DNA from: Nocardioides guangzhouensis | GTDB lineage: Bacteria; Actinomycetota; Actinomycetes; Propionibacteriales; Nocardioidaceae | DNA length: 64,000 nt | Assembly (NCBI RefSeq): GCF_004519545.1 | Contig: NZ_SDKM01000007.1 | Location: 90,442 to 154,441 of the forward strand | Direction: 5' to 3' | Part shown: one piece after another, positions 1 through 8,242 of the stretch | Position numbering within the stretch: position 1 is the stretch's first letter | Layout of the letters: each line of letters begins with the position of its first letter | Made by a program: the position numbers and the translations under genes | The notes under the pieces: model-generated | The model's database searches: none | The model's input: the letters and a program-made list of their open reading frames with translations, nothing else | What the model was told of the DNA's origin: nothing

Positions 1-70
1 CGACGGCGACCAGTTCACGCTGTCGCGACCGCCGCACCTCGAGCCCCTCCTCGCGAGGCACCTCGGATGA
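1..70 (+). CDS. C-terminal end of an upstream gene (partial)
   Basis: An open frame enters from the left edge and ends at the TGA at 68-70, giving about 22 residues ending in ...EPLLARHLG. The stop overlaps the ATG of the next gene (ATGA), which suggests one transcription unit. In related actinobacteria a NUDIX hydrolase often precedes this MBL-fold gene, but the fragment is too short to identify. Confidence 0.5.
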   Translation, partial: DGDQFTLSRPPHLEPLLARHLG

Positions 71-921
71 CCTGGGCGGGGGGCCGGTTCGGCACCGGGG
101 CGGAGTGCGTGCTCGCCCCGAACGCCAACCTGATGACACTCGACGGCACCAACACCTGGGTGCTGCGCGACCCCGCCTCCGACCGCTCGGTGGTGGTCGA
201 CCCGGGCCCCCTGGACGACGGGCACCTCGCCGCGGTGGCGGACGTGGCCGGCGACGTGCAGGCGGTGCTGCTGACCCACCACCACCTCGACCACTCCGAG
301 GCGTCCCGGGCGTTCGCCGAGCGGGTCGGGTGCGGCGTGCGCGCGCTGGACCCGGCGTACCGGCTCGGCGACGAGGGCCTCGGCGAGGGCGACGTGGTCG
401 CGGTCGGGGACCTCGAGGTGCACGTGATCGCGACCCCCGGGCACACCTCCGACTCCCTGTCCTTCCTGGTGCCCGCCGACCGTGCGGTCCTCACCGGCGA
501 CACCGTGCTCGGCCGCGGCACCACCGTGGTCGCGCACCCCGACGGACAGCTCGGCGCCTACCTCCACTCCCTGGACCGGCTGCACCGGCTGGCCGAGGCG
601 CACGAGATCGGGACCATCTGGCCCGGCCACGGGCCGGTGATCGACGAGGCGCTGCCGGCGCTCGACTTCTACCTCGCCCACCGCGCCGAGCGGCTCGCCC
701 AGGTCGAGCAGGCCGTGCTGGCGCTCGCCGGCGAGGACACCCTGGCTGCCGCGATGCGCCACCTCGACCTCGAGGCCGGCACGGGTGCGTCGCTCACGCC
801 CCGCACCGTGGTGGAGCGGGTGTACGCCGACGTGGATCCGGTGCTGTGGGGTGCCGCGGAGCTGTCCGTCCGGGCCCAGCTGGCGCACCTCGCCCAGCGG
901 GACCGCGACGCCGCTCGGTAG
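67..921 (+). CDS. MBL-fold metallo-hydrolase
   Basis: A 284-residue metallo-beta-lactamase-fold protein. The metal-binding motif HHHLDH is at residues 71-76, followed by PGHTSDS (about 124-130), TGDT (about 143-146) and PGHGP (about 186-190), which are the usual ligands for a dinuclear zinc centre. The C-terminal third looks like the helical tail of the LACTB2-like group. The substrate cannot be told from sequence. The M. tuberculosis counterpart (Rv3677c) also lies beside crp and nth, which supports orthology. Translation is probably coupled to the preceding gene through the ATGA overlap. Confidence 0.85.
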   Translation: MTWAGGRFGTGAECVLAPNANLMTLDGTNTWVLRDPASDRSVVVDPGPLDDGHLAAVADVAGDVQAVLLTHHHLDHSEASRAFAERVGCGVRALDPAYRLGDEGLGEGDVVAVGDLEVHVIATPGHTSDSLSFLVPADRAVLTGDTVLGRGTTVVAHPDGQLGAYLHSLDRLHRLAEAHEIGTIWPGHGPVIDEALPALDFYLAHRAERLAQVEQAVLALAGEDTLAAAMRHLDLEAGTGASLTPRTVVERVYADVDPVLWGAAELSVRAQLAHLAQRDRDAAR

Positions 922-1005
922 GATCGGCCGCGGTGTGCCGGGAAGTCTGGTCGGCCCGCTCCGGCGGCAGTCCGCTCCGCGACCCCAGACGAGGACCCTG
1001 ATCCC

Positions 1006-2214
1006 ATGCCCCGCCTCCGGTTCCTGCCCGACCCGACCCGGCTCGAGGGCACCTTCGTCGCGGAGTACCTCCGTCGCGAGACCGTCGGCGGCGCGATCGC
1101 GCTGCTGGCCGCGGCCGTCGCCGTGCTCTGGGCGAACTCCCCGGCCGTGGACTCCTACGAGGCGCTCGCGCACTTCGAGATCGGACCGCTGGACGTCGAG
1201 CACTGGGCCGCCGACGGCGCGCTGACGCTGTTCTTCTTCGTGGCCGGGCTGGAGCTGAAGCGCGAGTTCCTGGTCGGCTCCCTCAGCAAGCCGTCGGACG
1301 CGGTGGTGCCGGTGGTCGCGGCGGCCTGCGGCGTCGCCGTACCGGCGGTGATCTACGCCGTCGTCAACCTGCTCGGCGGCGGGCCGCTGAAGGGCTGGGC
1401 GATCCCGTCCGCCACCGACATCGCGTTCGCACTCGCGGTGCTGGCCGTGGTGGGCTCCGCACTGCCGGCCCAGCTGCGGGCGTTCCTGCTGACCCTGGCG
1501 GTCGTCGACGACCTCATCGTCATCGTGATCATCGCGGCGTTCTACTCCACCGAGCTGCACTGGGGCTCGCTCGCGGTCGCCGTCCTCTGCTGCGCGGCGT
1601 ACGCCGCCCTGCAGCACCTCCGCGTGGACCGGCTGGTGGTCTACCTGCCGGTCGTGGTCGCGGCGTGGTGGTTCACCCACGAGAGCGGCATCCACGCGAC
1701 CATCGCCGGCGTGGCACTCGGCCTGCTCACCCGGGTACGCCAGGACCCGGACGAGGACCGCAGCCCCGCGGAGGTGCTCGAGCACCGGCTGGTGCCGATC
1801 TCCGCCGGCGTGGCGGTGCCGTTCTTCGCGCTGATGTCGGCCGGGGTCGTGTTCGGTGGCACCGGGGGCCTGCTCACCGATCCCGTGGTCATCGGGGTGG
1901 TGCTCGGTCTGGTGATCGGCAAGCCGCTCGGCGTGTTCGGCGGGTCCTGGCTGCTGTGCCGGCTGACCCGCGCCGAGATCGACCCCGACGTGCACTGGAA
2001 GGACGTGTTCGGGGTGGCCGTGCTGGCCGGCGTCGGGTTCACGGTCTCGCTGCTGGTCTCGGAGCTGTCGTTCGAGGGCGCCGAGCTCGAGGCCGCGAAG
2101 ACCGCCGTGCTGCTGGCGTCCCTGATCGCGGCGCTGCTCGCCGCGGCACTGCTCGGCCGCCGCAACCGGCTGCACAGGGGACGGTCGCCGCAGACCGGTC
2201 CCTACGCCGGGTAG
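1006..2214 (+). CDS. nhaA: Na+/H+ antiporter NhaA
   Basis: A 402-residue polytopic membrane protein of the NhaA family, which exchanges cytoplasmic Na+ (or Li+) for H+ in pH and salt homeostasis. The family segment LFFFVAGLELKREFL is near residues 75-89. ATDIAFAL (Asp138, equivalent to E. coli Asp133) and the paired AVVDD aspartates (168-169, equivalent to Asp163/Asp164) that form the ion site are intact. The length is normal for the family. It sits 84 bp after the MBL gene on the same strand and may have its own promoter. M. tuberculosis lacks it at this place, so it looks like a lineage-specific insertion into a conserved block. Confidence 0.95.
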   Translation: MPRLRFLPDPTRLEGTFVAEYLRRETVGGAIALLAAAVAVLWANSPAVDSYEALAHFEIGPLDVEHWAADGALTLFFFVAGLELKREFLVGSLSKPSDAVVPVVAAACGVAVPAVIYAVVNLLGGGPLKGWAIPSATDIAFALAVLAVVGSALPAQLRAFLLTLAVVDDLIVIVIIAAFYSTELHWGSLAVAVLCCAAYAALQHLRVDRLVVYLPVVVAAWWFTHESGIHATIAGVALGLLTRVRQDPDEDRSPAEVLEHRLVPISAGVAVPFFALMSAGVVFGGTGGLLTDPVVIGVVLGLVIGKPLGVFGGSWLLCRLTRAEIDPDVHWKDVFGVAVLAGVGFTVSLLVSELSFEGAELEAAKTAVLLASLIAALLAAALLGRRNRLHRGRSPQTGPYAG

Positions 2215-2256
2215 AGTCCGGATCGCCCGTCCGAACGACCAGTGGGAGCGAGCCGC

Positions 2257-2664
2257 ATGTCCGACCTGCCGCAGCCTGACGAGCCGACCATCGGCCGGCT
2301 GGTCCACGATGCCAGCCGTGACATCTCGGCCCTGGTCAAGAAGGAGATCGAGCTCGCCAAGTCCGAGCTCAAGGTCAGCTTCCAGGCGGGCGGCACCGGC
2401 ATCGGGCTGTTCGCGGTGGCGGCGTTCCTGGTGCTGCTGTCGATCGTGATGTTCTCGTTCTTCCTCGCCTACCTCATCCACTGGAACGGCGACGGGCTGG
2501 CGCTGCAGTGGGCCTACCTGATCGTGTTCGGCTTCTACGTGCTCGTCGCCGTCATCCTGGCGCTGCTCGGGGTGCGCTCGGTGAAGAGGGTGCGCGGCCC
2601 GGAGCGGGCGATCGCCCAGGCGCAGGAGGCCAAGGCCGCGATCGGTCGACGCTCGCCGCGCTGA
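2257..2664 (+). CDS. Holin-superfamily-like small membrane protein (PF07332 type)
   Basis: A 135-residue protein with a charged amphipathic N-terminus (DISALVKKEIELAKSEL) and two hydrophobic helices (about residues 52-77 and 88-112). This is the layout of the actinobacterial 'phage holin family' membrane proteins such as Rv3669; despite the name they are chromosomal and not lytic. The ATG at 2257 was chosen because GGGAG lies about 9 bases upstream; a GTG at 2242 would add five residues. It converges with marP, as in mycobacteria. Function unknown. Confidence 0.75.
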   Translation: MSDLPQPDEPTIGRLVHDASRDISALVKKEIELAKSELKVSFQAGGTGIGLFAVAAFLVLLSIVMFSFFLAYLIHWNGDGLALQWAYLIVFGFYVLVAVILALLGVRSVKRVRGPERAIAQAQEAKAAIGRRSPR

Positions 2665-2745
2665 CCCGGCTGCTGGCGTCGCCGTACGGCGTCCGGGCCC
2701 GGCCAGGTCGCACGGGTCGGCCCGCCATGCCGGACGGCTCGTGGG

Positions 2746-3921
2746 TCAGCTGGCGCAGTCGCCGGTGCCCACGCCCCGTGTCGACTGCAGCCCGTCCGCC
2801 GCGGCCTGCCGGACCTGGTCGGCGGTGAGCGCGTAGCCGGTCTCGCTGTCGGTCACCGACGCCGCGAACACCACCCCTGTGACGTCGCCGGCCGAGGAGA
2901 CCAGCGGGCCGCCGGAGTTGCCGGGACGGATCAGGCCGCGCAACGAGAACACCTCGCGGATCACCGAGCCGTTGCCGTAGATGTCGGGGGAGCGGAGCCG
3001 CTGCTGGGCCCGGATCCGGACCGCCTGCGCGTCGTACGGGCCGTCCTGCGGGTAGCCCAGTGCGGCGGCGTTGTCACCCGGCTTGGCGTTCAGGTCGAAG
3101 GACAGGTGCGGCCGCTCGATGCCGTTGACCGCGAGCACCGCCACGTCGAGGTCCTCGTTGTAGTAGACGACCGTCGCGTCGAGCTCGTCGTCGCCCACGA
3201 CCACCTCGGGGTCGGAGACGCCCGCGACCACGTGGGCATTGGTCATCAGCCGGCCGTCGGCGTAGAGGAAGCCGGTGCCCTCGACGCCACGCCCGCACTT
3301 GTTGTCGCCGTGGATCTTGAGGACGCTGGCCTGTGCGTCGACGACGTCGGGGTCGCGGAGGATCTTCGCGTCCGGCGGGGCGACCGAGACGATCCGCTCG
3401 GGGGCGAACGGCTCGAGGTAGCGCGGGAAGAACGTCGTGCCGACGACGTTGTTGAACGCCTGCAGTGCCTGCGCCGCGCTGTCGGGCATCGACTGGTTGA
3501 CCTTGGCCAGCACCGTCGAGCTGCGCACCTGCGGGGTGAGTGGGCCGATGCGGGAGCCCGACACGGCGACGCCCAGGGCCCACGCCACGATCAGCACCGC
3601 GAGCCCGGACAGCACCGCGCCCCCGACCGCGTCGAGCGCGCGGGCGGGTTGCCAGGTGATCTGGTCGCGCACCTTCGCGCCGGCGTACTGGAAGAGGGCC
3701 TGGCCGAGGGTCGCGCTCAGGATCACGATGAACAGCGCCCCGAGCGAGACCCACAGGGACGGGTCGGCGTCGCCGAGCGCCCGCGGTGCCAGCCAGATGC
3801 CGAAGAAGCCACCGAGCAGGAGACCGATCGTCGCGAACGCGCCGGTGACGAACCCCTGCCAGTAGCCCGACAGGGCGTAGGTGATGACGAGCAGCACCAG
3901 CAGCCAGTCGAGGAGGTTCAT
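2746..3921 (-). CDS. marP: MarP-family membrane serine protease
   Basis: 391 residues. The first ~120 form a CvpA-like membrane domain of about four helices; residues ~190-391 form a chymotrypsin-like protease. The triad is visible as His230 (TNAHVV), Asp259 (DLDVAVL) and Ser336 (GNSGGP). Cys209 and Cys389 flank the protease domain and match the regulatory disulfide known in M. tuberculosis MarP (Rv3671c), where the protein protects against acid and oxidative stress. Its ATG overlaps the stop of the CoA pyrophosphatase gene, and it is the last gene of the leftward nth-tlpA-NUDIX-marP operon. Confident by architecture and synteny. Confidence 0.92.
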   Translation of the reverse strand: MNLLDWLLVLLVITYALSGYWQGFVTGAFATIGLLLGGFFGIWLAPRALGDADPSLWVSLGALFIVILSATLGQALFQYAGAKVRDQITWQPARALDAVGGAVLSGLAVLIVAWALGVAVSGSRIGPLTPQVRSSTVLAKVNQSMPDSAAQALQAFNNVVGTTFFPRYLEPFAPERIVSVAPPDAKILRDPDVVDAQASVLKIHGDNKCGRGVEGTGFLYADGRLMTNAHVVAGVSDPEVVVGDDELDATVVYYNEDLDVAVLAVNGIERPHLSFDLNAKPGDNAAALGYPQDGPYDAQAVRIRAQQRLRSPDIYGNGSVIREVFSLRGLIRPGNSGGPLVSSAGDVTGVVFAASVTDSETGYALTADQVRQAAADGLQSTRGVGTGDCAS

Positions 3922-4652
3922 TGCCCGGGACCCTCCTGGAAGCTCGTGTTCGGGGGCGGCATCGGCGGTAGGGGGGTGGGCTTGTTGCTGCCGAAGATCA
4001 TGCGGTCCTCGAGCTCGAAGGTGACCTCCGGGTCCCAGTCCCTGGCCCAGCCGACGTACTCGAACAGGCGGGAGATGATACCCGCGGTGAACCCCCAGAG
4101 GACGACGTCACGGCCGGGTCCGATCAGGAATCCCGGGCCGACCCGGCCGAGCGGGTGCACGGTGGTCATCCGGTGCGCCGGGTCGAGGAGCTCCTCGATC
4201 GGCACCCGCAGCACCTGGTGCACCTCGTCGGGGTCGACGACGCTGACCGGTGTCTGCTCGCGCCACCAGCCGAGCACGGTGGTCACCGCGAAGTTGCTGG
4301 GCGGCAGCCACAGCTCGGGGAGGGTGCCGAAGACCTCGACACCGGCCGGGTCCAGACCGGTCTCCTCCTCCGCCTCGCGCAGCGCGGCGGCGACCGGGTC
4401 GACGTCGGTCGGGTCGATCGAGCCGCCGGGGAACGACACCTGTCCCGGGTGGGAGCGCATGTGGTGGGCACGCTCGGTGAGCAGCAGGTCGGGGCCGGCC
4501 GGGCCCTCGCCGAACAGCATGAGGACGGCGCCGTCCCGGGTCTCCGCGTCCTCCGGCGGGACGAAGCGGGAGAGCTCGTCGGCGGTGATCGTCTCCGCGG
4601 CCTTCCGGACCGGCTCCAGCCAGTCGGGCAGCACAGGTCGCCCGGCGCTCAC
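3918..4652 (-). CDS. NUDIX hydrolase, CoA pyrophosphatase type
   Basis: A 244-residue NUDIX protein. The stretch RSHPGQVSFPGGSIDPTD followed by REAEEETGL matches the UPF0035 signature plus Nudix box of CoA pyrophosphatases, which cut CoA and its derivatives to 3',5'-ADP and 4'-phosphopantetheine. The frame stays open far upstream, but the GTG at 4652 is preferred: it overlaps the tlpA stop (GTGA) and gives a normal-length protein. Its own stop overlaps the marP start. Orthologous in position to Rv3672c. Confidence 0.88.
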   Translation of the reverse strand: MSAGRPVLPDWLEPVRKAAETITADELSRFVPPEDAETRDGAVLMLFGEGPAGPDLLLTERAHHMRSHPGQVSFPGGSIDPTDVDPVAAALREAEEETGLDPAGVEVFGTLPELWLPPSNFAVTTVLGWWREQTPVSVVDPDEVHQVLRVPIEELLDPAHRMTTVHPLGRVGPGFLIGPGRDVVLWGFTAGIISRLFEYVGWARDWDPEVTFELEDRMIFGSNKPTPLPPMPPPNTSFQEGPGQ

Positions 4653-5272
4653 AGGGTCACCCCCAGGTGCTCCTCGACGAGCCCCTCGAGCTGGTGGAGC
4701 GACTCGATGACCACGAACTCCTGGTGGACGACTCTGCCGTCCGCGTCGACCAGCGCCAGGAACGGCAGGCCCCGGAGCGTCGGGAACGGGGGGTTGTCGT
4801 CGAGGTGGATCGCGGGATCGGCAAGCTGCTCGTAGGTCACGCCCGACTTCTCGGCCAGCTGGAGCGCCTGCTTGGGCTGGGTGTCGTTGTAGTTGACGCC
4901 CAGCATCGCGACCTTCTCGCCGTACTTCTCGTGGAACTCCTGGAGGATCGGCAGCTCGCGGCGGCACGGGGTGCACCAGACCGCCCAGAGGTTGACGACC
5001 ATCGGGCCGCGGAGGGTGGACAGGTCGACGTCGGGGCCGCCGCCGAGGCAGGGCAGGGTCAGGTCCGGCAGGCCGCCGTCGACGTGGCTCGCATCGCCCG
5101 GGGCGCAGTCGGCGATGCCGGCCTCGGCCTTGATCTCGCGCAGCTGGGGGGTGTCGACGTCGACCTTCGAGCCGATCTCGCGGGCCAGGTCGGTCGGGTC
5201 CTTCTCGGCCGCGGGGGCGCAGCCTGCGAGCAGGGCGGCCGCGAGCACGGCCACCAGGGTCCTTCGGATCAT
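4649..5272 (-). CDS. TlpA-family thiol-disulfide oxidoreductase (lipoprotein)
   Basis: 207 residues with a lipoprotein signal peptide (lipobox LLAGC, Cys18) and a thioredoxin-fold domain carrying the redox motif WCTPC (Cys100 and Cys103). It should be anchored on the outer face of the membrane and reduce or oxidise extracytoplasmic thiols. Two further cysteines (56 and 75) could form a structural disulfide. It lies 10 bp after nth and overlaps the NUDIX gene. Orthologous in position to Rv3673c. A link to the disulfide of MarP, encoded in the same operon, is attractive but only inferred. Confidence 0.88.
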   Translation of the reverse strand: MIRRTLVAVLAAALLAGCAPAAEKDPTDLAREIGSKVDVDTPQLREIKAEAGIADCAPGDASHVDGGLPDLTLPCLGGGPDVDLSTLRGPMVVNLWAVWCTPCRRELPILQEFHEKYGEKVAMLGVNYNDTQPKQALQLAEKSGVTYEQLADPAIHLDDNPPFPTLRGLPFLALVDADGRVVHQEFVVIESLHQLEGLVEEHLGVTL

Positions 5273-5282
5273 GCTTGCTGCC

Positions 5283-5981
5283 TCATGCCCGACCCTCGGT
5301 GCGAACCAGCGTGGCCGCCTTGGCGGGGTCGGTCGGGCCTTCGCCGTACGCCGGGCACCAGCGCGCCACGGGGCAGGCTCCGCAGGCGGGGTTGCGGGCG
5401 TGGCAGACCCGGCGGCCGTGCCAGATCAGGTGGTGGCTGAGCATCGTCCAGTCGCGCTTGGGGAACAGCGCGCCGATCTCGTGCTCGACCTTGACCGGGT
5501 CGCTCTCTTCGGTCCAGGCGAACCGGCGGGCGAGGCGGCCGACGTGGGTGTCGACCGTGACGCCCGGGATGCCGAACGCGTTGCCGAGGACCACGTTGGC
5601 GGTCTTGCGGCCGACGCCGGGCAGCTTGACCAGGTCGTCGAGGCGCGGCGGGACCTCGCCGTCATGACGCTCGACCAGCGCCTGCGACAGCTTGAGCAGG
5701 GACTCGGTCTTGGCGCGGAAGAAGCCGGTCGGCTGGATGATCTGCTCGACCTTCTCGCGCTCGGCGCCGGCCATCGCCCGGGCGTCGGGGTAGGCGGCGA
5801 ACAGCGTCGGGCGGACCGCGTTGACCCGCTTGTCGGTGGTCTGGGCGCTGAGCACCGTGACCACGAGCAGCTCGAAGGGGTTGTCGAAGTCGAGCTCGCA
5901 CCTCGCGTCGGGGTAGGTCTCCGCGAGCACGCGGTCGATCTTGCGCGCGCGGCGTACGAGTGAGGTGTCGGGCACCAGCAC
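5283..5981 (-). CDS. nth: Endonuclease III (DNA glycosylase/AP lyase)
   Basis: A 232-residue base-excision-repair enzyme that removes oxidised pyrimidines and cleaves at the abasic site. The helix-hairpin-helix LPGVGRKTA carries catalytic Lys126, VTVDTH supplies catalytic Asp144, and the [4Fe-4S] ligands follow the family spacing C-x6-C-x2-C-x5-C (Cys193, 200, 203, 209). The GTG at 5981 gives a length slightly above E. coli Nth (211). It is the first gene of the leftward operon and is divergent from crp, so the 135-bp gap between them should hold both promoters. Confidence 0.96.
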   Translation of the reverse strand: MLVPDTSLVRRARKIDRVLAETYPDARCELDFDNPFELLVVTVLSAQTTDKRVNAVRPTLFAAYPDARAMAGAEREKVEQIIQPTGFFRAKTESLLKLSQALVERHDGEVPPRLDDLVKLPGVGRKTANVVLGNAFGIPGVTVDTHVGRLARRFAWTEESDPVKVEHEIGALFPKRDWTMLSHHLIWHGRRVCHARNPACGACPVARWCPAYGEGPTDPAKAATLVRTEGRA

Positions 5982-6041
5982 AGCCTACGTCCCGGTGGGG
6001 ACAGCGGCCGCTTCGTCGCGGGCTGCCGGGGTCGGCGCGTG

Positions 6042-6078
6042 ACATGGGACATCATGTGAGATGGAGCACGGATAGGAT
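6042..6078 (+). promoter_or_regulatory. Putative crp promoter with inverted-repeat operator
   Basis: In the nth-crp divergent gap, TAGGAT (6073-6078) fits an actinobacterial -10 box. Over the expected -35 region lies the inverted repeat ACATG-N6-CATGT (6042-6057), a likely regulator site. It does not match the TGTGA-N6-TCACA CRP consensus closely, so autoregulation by Crp is not shown. Confidence 0.35.
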
Positions 6079-6116
6079 CACCCCCGGACCCGTGACGAAC
6101 CACCTTGGAGGAACTC

Positions 6117-6794
6117 GTGGACAACGACGTGCTGCGTCAGGCGCCGCTCTTCTCGGCGCTCGACGACGAGGCGGCGACTGCCCTGCGCGCTTCGATGAGC
6201 GAGACCAAGCTGCGCCGGGGCGAAGTGCTGTTCCACGAGGGTGACTCCGGTGACCGCCTCTACGTGGTGCTGGACGGCAAGGTGAAGCTCGGCCGTACCT
6301 CCTCCGACGGCCGCGAGAACCTCCTCGCGATCCTCGGTCCCGGCCAGATGTTCGGCGAGCTGTCGCTGTTCGACCCGGGCCCGCGCTCCGCCACCGTCAC
6401 CACCGTGACCGACGCGTCGTTCGCCTCGCTGTCGCACGAGGACCTCCTGCGCTGGCTCGACGGGCGACCGCAGGTCGCGCACGGGCTGCTCGCCCAGCTC
6501 GCCGGGCGGCTGCGCAAGGCCAACGACGTGGTCGCCGACCTGGTCTTCTCCGACGTGCCCGGCCGGGTCGCCAAGGCGCTGCTCGACCTCGCCGACCGGT
6601 TCGGCCGCACCGCCGACGACGGCGTCCACGTGCACCACGACCTCACTCAGGAGGAGCTCGCCCAGCTGGTCGGCGCCTCTCGCGAGACCGTCAACAAGGC
6701 GCTCGCCGACTTCGCCTCCCGCGGCTGGCTGCGCCTCGAGCCCCGCTCGGTCGTGATCATGGAGATCGACCGGCTCTCCCGCCGCGCCCGCTGA
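6117..6794 (+). CDS. crp: CRP/FNR-family cAMP receptor transcription factor
   Basis: 225 residues from the GTG at 6117, chosen because GGAGGA at 6107-6112 is ideally placed; a TTG at 6105 would put the start before its own ribosome site. The N-terminal cyclic-nucleotide domain has the phosphate-binding cassette FGELSLFDPGPRSAT (about 79-93), and the C-terminal winged helix contains LTQEELAQLVGASRETVNKA. It is nearly collinear with M. tuberculosis CRP (Rv3676), a global cAMP-responsive regulator. The ligand is probably cAMP; the tandem cyclase at about 22-25.9 kb is one possible source. Confidence 0.95.
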   Translation: MDNDVLRQAPLFSALDDEAATALRASMSETKLRRGEVLFHEGDSGDRLYVVLDGKVKLGRTSSDGRENLLAILGPGQMFGELSLFDPGPRSATVTTVTDASFASLSHEDLLRWLDGRPQVAHGLLAQLAGRLRKANDVVADLVFSDVPGRVAKALLDLADRFGRTADDGVHVHHDLTQEELAQLVGASRETVNKALADFASRGWLRLEPRSVVIMEIDRLSRRAR

Positions 6795-6812
6795 CCGTTT
6801 CTGGTCTGGTTC

Positions 6813-6840
6813 GGCCCGCTGCCCGGTTGGGTGGCGGGCC
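6813..6840 (+). terminator. Hairpin terminator after crp
   Basis: An inverted repeat GGCCCGC (6813-6819) / GCGGGCC (6834-6840) lies 19 bases after the crp stop and is followed by GTCCTGTT. The stem is strong but has no real U-tract, as is common for actinobacterial terminators. Confidence 0.5.
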
Positions 6841-6844
6841 GTCC

Positions 6845-6980
6845 TGTTGCGGGGCTGCAACTGCAGCCTTGCGACGGGGCTGGCCGACTCGGAACTGTCA
6901 TGCGCCTGCAATTGCAGCCTTGCGACACATCCAGGTGGCCGAAATCTGTCATGCGGCTGCAATTGCGTTCGTACGGCGAG
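6845..6980. repeat. Left cluster of GCAATTGC-centred palindromic repeats
   Basis: Three degenerate units follow each other in the crp-DUF559 gap: one centred on CTGCAACTGCAG (about 6850), one on CTGTCATGCGCCTGCAATTG (about 6895-6914), and one on CTGTCATGCGGCTGCAATTG (about 6945-6964). The first two continue into CAGCCTTGCGAC. The shared idea is an arm TGTCATGCGGC flanking the palindrome TGCAATTGCA. The rest of 6795-7023 shows no gene. Confidence 0.7.
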
Positions 6981-7023
6981 CAGCCAACGGTCTGACTGGG
7001 TGCGACGGAACCGCCCAGTCGGG

Positions 7024-7941
7024 TCAGGCCGTGAAGTGCGCCGTCCAGGCCGGGTCGACCGGCGGCACGTGACCGTAGCCACGCAGGATGAGGTTTCGTC
7101 GGACCCGCGCCAAGGTCCGGTCAGGCTCCCGGTAGATCCCGTCGGAGGTCACGATGAGGATCTTCCACTCGCCGTCGTCGAGCTCCTCGCGCCGGGCAAG
7201 ATCGGAGGTCCACTGCTTCTCGCGCTCGATGTGATGGCGGCCGTCGTACTCGATGACGAGCTTGATGTGGGGATAGCTGAGGTCGAACCGGCGACGCACC
7301 CTGCCCCTGCTGTCCAGGAGCTGGTGGTTGACCTTCGGCTCGGGGAGTCCGGCCAGCACGATCAGCATCCGCAGCCGCGACTCCATCGGGGAGTCGACAC
7401 CGTCGCGGACGTAGGAAGCACCCAGGCGTGCGAGGCCGGCGTAGTAGTCGGTGCTCTCGCGGCAGTACGCCTCCATCTCGGCCGCCGTCACGCCCAGGAC
7501 CCTGACCATGGCGTCGCCGAGGACGACCAGGTCGACGAGTGACAGCCAGCCAGCGAGGTCGACGAACGTGCGGAGTGGGTGGGTGACCCGGAGGCCACGG
7601 TGACGCACGACAGGGAGTGGGCGTTCGGTGACGTGGGACTTGATCCCCGACCGGTATCGGCGCTCGTCGGGAGCCAGAACTGTCACGTGCTCGAAAGGGT
7701 GCTCCGGGACTGACAGGCCGAACAGTCGGGCGGCACTGAAGTGGCTCGCGCACGCCGTCGGCGGATGGATGTGGAGGGCGCCTCGGATCGGCGTCTCGTC
7801 AGTCCACGCATCACGGTGGATCCACACGTCGCGGAAGATGCGCCGGTAGAGCGATGTGCGGAGGATGCGTGGGTCCACGCCCGCACGCACCGCGTCGGCA
7901 CGCGTGAACGGGCGCTTCTCGTCGAAAGCGTCGTCTGTCAT
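7024..7941 (-). CDS. DUF559 (Vsr-like) domain protein with AbiEi-like N-terminus
   Basis: 305 residues from the ATG at 7941 (MTDDAFDEKRPFTRADAVRA). The frame stays open further upstream only because the repeats there lack stops. The N-terminal half has a helix-turn-helix/AbiEi-like antitoxin layout (TRADAVRAGVDPRILRTSLY). The C-terminal third is a DUF559 domain of the Vsr-like nuclease fold with RRFDLSY...VIEYDGRHH. Such proteins are frequent in actinobacteria and of unknown function. No toxin partner is adjacent. It is flanked on both sides by the same palindromic repeat family, which suggests movement as a unit or a shared regulator. Confidence 0.75.
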   Translation of the reverse strand: MTDDAFDEKRPFTRADAVRAGVDPRILRTSLYRRIFRDVWIHRDAWTDETPIRGALHIHPPTACASHFSAARLFGLSVPEHPFEHVTVLAPDERRYRSGIKSHVTERPLPVVRHRGLRVTHPLRTFVDLAGWLSLVDLVVLGDAMVRVLGVTAAEMEAYCRESTDYYAGLARLGASYVRDGVDSPMESRLRMLIVLAGLPEPKVNHQLLDSRGRVRRRFDLSYPHIKLVIEYDGRHHIEREKQWTSDLARREELDDGEWKILIVTSDGIYREPDRTLARVRRNLILRGYGHVPPVDPAWTAHFTA

Positions 7942-7998
7942 GCCGGCAAGGGTGCGCCACGGTGGGGCCACCTTGCTTGACTCATCCACAGGCCCGTC

Positions 7999-8188
7999 GT
8001 TCGCCCGCAATTGCAGCCGCGTTGCATCCGGGGAGAGCGGGCGATCCGTCGTACGGCCGCAATTGCCCCGGTATGACAGTTCCTGGGCGTGGAAACATGT
8101 CATGCGGCGGCAATTGCGGCCCCATGACAGTTCCGGGGTGAGCACGCCATGCAATACGGCTGCAATTGCAGCCGCATGGCAGTCGCAG
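7999..8188. repeat. Right cluster of GCAATTGC-centred palindromic repeats
   Basis: Four units lie between the DUF559 start and the acs terminator: about 7999-8031, 8042-8084, 8094-8137 and 8145-8188. The clearest reads GGCTGCAATTGCAGCC with CATG arms on both sides. Several units carry ATGACAGTTCC on the right, the complement of the TGTCAT arm seen on the left. Together with the left cluster they bracket a single gene. The 301-bp gap 7942-8242 otherwise holds only the acs terminator. Confidence 0.72.
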
Positions 8189-8198
8189 GAAAGACAGC

Positions 8199-8231
8199 AG
8201 GGCCGCGACCGCACGGGGCAGTCGCGGCCCT
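8199..8231 (-). terminator. Terminator of acs
   Basis: A perfect 11-bp inverted repeat AGGGCCGCGAC / GTCGCGGCCCT with an 11-base loop lies just past the acs stop. On the minus strand it is followed by the T-containing GCTGTCTTTCC. This is a good intrinsic terminator. Confidence 0.75.
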
Positions 8232-8242
8232 GGCCGATCGAG

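Noticed and set aside
7024..7941. DUF559/AbiEi-like gene as half of a toxin-antitoxin pair
   Set aside because: No AbiEii-type nucleotidyltransferase or other small partner gene is adjacent on either side.
7024..8214. DUF559 protein extended upstream to 8214
   Set aside because: The extra residues are translated palindromic repeats; the ATG at 7941 gives a normal AbiEi/DUF559 protein.
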